DNA of 64,000 nt from NCBI GenBank assembly GCA_025359785.1, contig JANYET010000050.1, positions 186,001 to 250,000 of the forward strand. The letters are read 5' to 3'. This document shows positions 61,104-64,000 of this stretch, piece by piece. The translations under genes were made by a program, and so were the position numbers. How positions within the stretch are numbered: the stretch's first letter is position 1; each line of letters starts with the position of its first letter. The notes under the pieces are model-generated. The model made no database searches, had not been told where the DNA came from, and worked only from the letters and a program-made list of their open reading frames with translations. Source of the stretch: Alphaproteobacteria bacterium. GTDB lineage: Bacteria; Pseudomonadota; Alphaproteobacteria; Caulobacterales; Caulobacteraceae.

Positions 61104-62324
61104 CTAGCGGCGGCGCAGGAGAATTCGACGGATCGTTCCGAGGAAATTCCGCGCCTGATCCTTAAGACCGGCGCGTTGTGAGGCGGCTTCTACCGAAAGC
61201 CCCTGGATGCGTGGGCGCGGCTGCATTGTGACCGAAAGGGCGGCCATGCGCGCCCGCACGGCATATTTGCGCTGGGCCTGCGAGGGCTGCATCAGGTCGA
61301 TCTCGGTGATGGCCAGCGGCTCGATCAGGACGGCCTTGCCGGCCACGGCTGCGTCTAGGACCTGCTCGCCACGCGCAGTGCGCGAAACGATCAGGCTGCG
61401 ACCGTCCAGTTCATCGAAGGTCGGATATCCGGTTTCGCCGCCATACCAAGCGTCGGCGCAGGCGATATCTGCGACCCCGCCGACGGCGTCGGGACAGATC
61501 TTGCACCGGAACTGGACATCCTTCGACAGGTAGCGGCCCCAGCTCTCTTCATAGGTCATCTGCGCCACGCGGCCGTCGCACGTGGTCGCGGTTGCCTTGC
61601 CCGGCCATCCGTTTCCGCGATAGCGGAAGGTGGCGAGATCTTCCGGCGCCACATCCAGCGCGGCCAGAACCCGCTCGACCGCGCGACGGCTGGGGATGCC
61701 CGCACAGAAGAACGCCATCATCAGGGGAATGTGGGCATCGACCCGCGGATCAATCAGCGCCAGCCTGCGCAACGCGGAGACGTCGCAAGGTTTGCCGATG
61801 AAGGCGGCCGAGCCGCCATCGGCAAGCACGCGCTCGATGTCCGCCAACGGCGAGGAGGAGACATACCGCGAGCCTGCGCCCTCGATGACGTCCGCGACGT
61901 TGGTCGAACAGCAGACAAGATTGCCGGCGGGATCCTTCGGATTGGCGGTCACATGAACCACGCGATCGACCAGACCCGAGTCCAGGGCATGCACGGCGAG
62001 CGCCGTCACCGCCCCTCCGGACGAGCCCTTGTGCCGCACATCCGAATCGACCGCGTGACCGGCATAGATCGAATGATAGGGCCCCCAGACGGGATGCCGG
62101 TTGGGCACGGTCGGCCATGCCGCGACCACCGCGCCGGGACAGGTCTCCGCGATCACCGCCTCTCGCGCGCGATCTACAGGGGCGAGTTGGCGCGGGCGGT
62201 TGAAGCCTGCCGCATCTGATTCCATCGCGTAGGCGCCGCCGGACACCGAAGCGCAAAGGCCGCACCCGGTGCAGAGGCGGCCTTTCACTACACGCTGGAC
62301 AGTGGGAGATGCGCCGCCCGTCAA
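61104..62324 (-). CDS. FrhB/FdhB-domain (coenzyme F420 hydrogenase beta-like) protein
   Basis: 406 residues. The N-terminus has a ferredoxin-like cluster motif CTGCGLCASVSGGAYAM, and the FrhB_FdhB domain has GSSGGAVTALAVHALDSGLV, FIGKPCDVSALRRL, IPLMMAFFCAGIPSRRA, FRYRGNGWPGKATAT and CKICPDAVGGVADIACADAW. In polysaccharide loci such proteins accompany pyruvyl transferases, and an electron-transfer or sugar-modifying role is assumed. It overlaps the downstream end of the pyruvyl transferase gene by 4 bases, so the pair is cotranscribed. Confidence 0.9.
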   Translation of the reverse strand: MTGGASPTVQRVVKGRLCTGCGLCASVSGGAYAMESDAAGFNRPRQLAPVDRAREAVIAETCPGAVVAAWPTVPNRHPVWGPYHSIYAGHAVDSDVRHKGSSGGAVTALAVHALDSGLVDRVVHVTANPKDPAGNLVCCSTNVADVIEGAGSRYVSSSPLADIERVLADGGSAAFIGKPCDVSALRRLALIDPRVDAHIPLMMAFFCAGIPSRRAVERVLAALDVAPEDLATFRYRGNGWPGKATATTCDGRVAQMTYEESWGRYLSKDVQFRCKICPDAVGGVADIACADAWYGGETGYPTFDELDGRSLIVSRTARGEQVLDAAVAGKAVLIEPLAITEIDLMQPSQAQRKYAVRARMAALSVTMQPRPRIQGLSVEAASQRAGLKDQARNFLGTIRRILLRRR

Positions 62325-63514
62325 ACTGCCTCCGACATCGACGCCGACATCACCTTTGCGAGCTCATCCCTGTAGACAGCAAGCAAGTCCGAAACTTTTG
62401 CCATGCCAAGCGCGGTGTCCGTGTGAAGATTCTCGCGCCGTTCGAAGCAGTCATTTAGAAACGCTAGGGCCTGATCATCGTCAAAGCCTTGCACGGGCAT
62501 GACCCAGGAATAGTCCAGCAGTCCGAACAGCCCGCTGAACTTGCGGCTGTAGGCGATAGGCACCACTGGAACTCCGGATGAGAAGGCGGCGATGCAGGCG
62601 TGCATCCGCGCGGCGACCAGGAAATCGAGGCTCGAAATGTAGGACTTGGCCTCACATGGGCCCGTGAAATCCGGCACCCTTACCGTTTTCGGGAATTCCT
62701 GGTGGAGACGATCAGCAGGTCGACCGTCGTCGTCAGGATCGACTACCTTAGATATCACGTGCACGATCAGGTGCACCTCGACGTCAGGCCGTGCGGTGAG
62801 TTCAGCGAGGAAGCGGCGCATGACCAGGGCATAATTGGCGCTCAAACCAAATCGATTTGTTCCGACCTCAGCTTCATGGAAGAGCAACCCGGAGACATTG
62901 ACGCCGACACGTAGACGAGGCCCGCCCCGCTCGGCGCTGCGGTCGATGTAGGGCAAGGCGAAAGCCACATCCACGGATAGCAACGCACGTGCCTTTGGCG
63001 CGAGCTCCTGCAGCGCGGCTAGCGACTGCCGGTCTCGGACCACCACGGCATAAGTCCTGTCCAGCACTGAAGTGGCGAGCACCTTGTAAGGCTCGCGCGT
63101 GAACGGTCCGATCGTCTGAGGCGACAAAAGCAGCATGCGACCGCGGACCAAGGCGATGACCTTCGCCAGCCAAAGGAAAAGGAACCGCTTTAGGCCGTAG
63201 ATATCGGCAAAGCTGTCGCCGGCGCCGATGTCCAGGACCACCTTGGTTCTCGACACTGCGGACCAATATCCTGCGGGGTTGAGCAGCGACCAAGTGGTTA
63301 TGGCGAAGACTTCCGCCTCATTGTCGCTAAGATAGGGTGTGTCGCCGTCGCGCATACTGAAGATAACGAAATCGACTTCGAGATTCAGGTTCTTCGCGAC
63401 CTCGCGAACAATCGTCATATTGGCGACCGTCAAGGCGCCAACCCCGAGGTTTCCGGAACTCGCCGAGTGCCAGAGAAGGCCTATTCTGATCCGCCGCAAA
63501 TCTACGCTACCCAC
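62321..63514 (-). CDS. Polysaccharide pyruvyl transferase family protein
   Basis: 397 residues. It has the family layout: RIGLLWHSASSGNLGVGALT (N-terminal Asn/Gly-rich loop), LDIGAGDSFADIYGLKRFLF, LLLSPQTIGPFTREPYKVLA, and RMHACIAAFSSGVPVVPIAY (conserved His), with YSRKFSGLFGLL following. It would add pyruvate ketals to EPS from PEP. It overlaps the FrhB-domain gene by 4 bases (ATGA). Confidence 0.9.
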   Translation of the reverse strand: MGSVDLRRIRIGLLWHSASSGNLGVGALTVANMTIVREVAKNLNLEVDFVIFSMRDGDTPYLSDNEAEVFAITTWSLLNPAGYWSAVSRTKVVLDIGAGDSFADIYGLKRFLFLWLAKVIALVRGRMLLLSPQTIGPFTREPYKVLATSVLDRTYAVVVRDRQSLAALQELAPKARALLSVDVAFALPYIDRSAERGGPRLRVGVNVSGLLFHEAEVGTNRFGLSANYALVMRRFLAELTARPDVEVHLIVHVISKVVDPDDDGRPADRLHQEFPKTVRVPDFTGPCEAKSYISSLDFLVAARMHACIAAFSSGVPVVPIAYSRKFSGLFGLLDYSWVMPVQGFDDDQALAFLNDCFERRENLHTDTALGMAKVSDLLAVYRDELAKVMSASMSEAV

Positions 63515-63747
63515 GGCCTCAACCGCTCTGCGGAGGGTGGCTGGAAACGTCCGTAGCAGCCCTCATCCCGATGCCTTCGCACTGGACTGTGCGCGGAACG
63601 GGGGCCCGGCAGACCAGGGCCCGCCGAACCAAGCACAAGAACGCGGGGACCATTTTCGACTCGATTCTCGTGCCAAGGGAACGGCGCACGAGATTCCTAG
63701 AATTCGTGCGGTGGGTCTATAGGTCGCTCGACTTTACTTTACAAACG

Positions 63748-64000
63748 GTGCTGAAATTGCGTCTTAAGAGAAATATCCGTGTGTGTTTGGCGGCTTCGGG
63801 CGGTGGTCACGTTCGGCAGCTATTGGATTTGTCGGACGCCTGGGCGTCTCTTGACCATTGCTTTGTCACCGAGCCCACCGCTCTTGGCTATAGCATCGCA
63901 CGCGACCACCGGACGCATTTTGTTACCCATGTTGCTCTAGGGCAGGCGCGTCTCGGCTCGCCGTTCAAGATGGCTCTTGCCGCTGTACGCAACTTCTTTG
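63748..64000 (+). CDS. Alg14-like glycosyltransferase subunit, cut by the window
   Basis: The frame through 63781-64000 reads VCLAASGGGHVRQLLDLSDA, then FVTEPTALGYSIARDHRTHF and GQARLGSPFKMALAAVRNFF, running off the window. The ASGGGHxxQLL start is typical of Alg14/PssD-type proteins that hold a catalytic partner (Alg13/PssE-like) for the second sugar of EPS units. The start is uncertain: GTG 63748 and GTG 63781 are possible, and the frame extends upstream to at least 63670. It diverges from the pyruvyl transferase gene. Confidence 0.7.
   Translation, partial: MLKLRLKRNIRVCLAASGGGHVRQLLDLSDAWASLDHCFVTEPTALGYSIARDHRTHFVTHVALGQARLGSPFKMALAAVRNFF

Overview
The window is GC-rich, densely packed alphaproteobacterial chromosome, most likely from Caulobacterales (Phenylobacterium or Caulobacter type). 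The pointers are a TipN-type polarity protein, two perfect GTTC-N7-GTTC LexA boxes, GTP-dependent PEP carboxykinase, and an exosortase-V exopolysaccharide locus. The genus is my inference; I ran no database search.

Layout. 1-3.2 kb: housekeeping block on the minus strand (small protein, murA, DUF2948, hisD). 3.27 kb: tRNA-Thr(GGU) and its terminator. 3.4-20.9 kb: a P22-type (podovirus) particle cassette, mostly minus strand: small and large terminase, portal, scaffold, coat, adaptor, tail and stabilisation proteins, and small membrane proteins. I see no integrase, replication gene or endolysin. A hybrid histidine kinase sits between large terminase and portal. A glycosyltransferase and a low-GC methyltransferase run the opposite way inside the tail genes. 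21.0-23.5 kb: enoyl-CoA hydratase and carboxylesterase. 23.7-27.2 kb: a phage-like regulatory island with a winged-helix-like protein, a Pro/Arg-rich mini-ORF, a 50-residue single-membrane-span protein behind a LexA-box promoter, a DUF6456-like protein, two small ORFs, an S24 (LexA/CI-like) repressor with three matching 17-bp operators, and a leaderless small gene. 27.2-34.3 kb: ordinary chromosomal genes (SRAP/HMCES-type, GDSL hydrolase, DUF3126, cysE, Nudix, nitroreductase, queF, SDR, TorF-type porin), with an inverted-repeat element, a candidate sRNA and an xre remnant in the gaps. 34.5-43.1 kb: a nucleotide-sugar dehydratase, pckG, an S9 peptidase, and a sugar epimerase/dehydrogenase pair. 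43.2-51.4 kb: DUF4112, dipeptide epimerase, tipN, polysaccharide deacetylase, DedA, ogt and an Ada-AlkA fusion. 51.6-64 kb: exopolysaccharide/exosortase-V locus with initiating transferase, XrtV accessory protein, EpsI, exosortase, BY-kinase-like ATPase, Wzc-type chain-length protein, Wza-type export protein, outer-membrane beta-barrel, FrhB-domain protein, pyruvyl transferase and an Alg14-like glycosyltransferase running off the end.

Most interesting system. The capsid cassette and the regulatory island appear to be one split element. The same promoter module (LexA box, -35, 17-bp spacer, -10, about 73 bp, roughly 79% identical by hand alignment) lies upstream of the portal-scaffold-coat genes (17404-17476) and upstream of the 50-residue membrane protein (24883-24955). 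This would put virion genes directly under host SOS control and couple them to a small SOS-induced membrane protein, with an S24 repressor and a DUF6456-like factor beside it. With no integrase, replication or endolysin gene, it is either a decayed prophage or a domesticated, podovirus-type particle producer (gene-transfer-agent-like). The sequence alone cannot decide between these.
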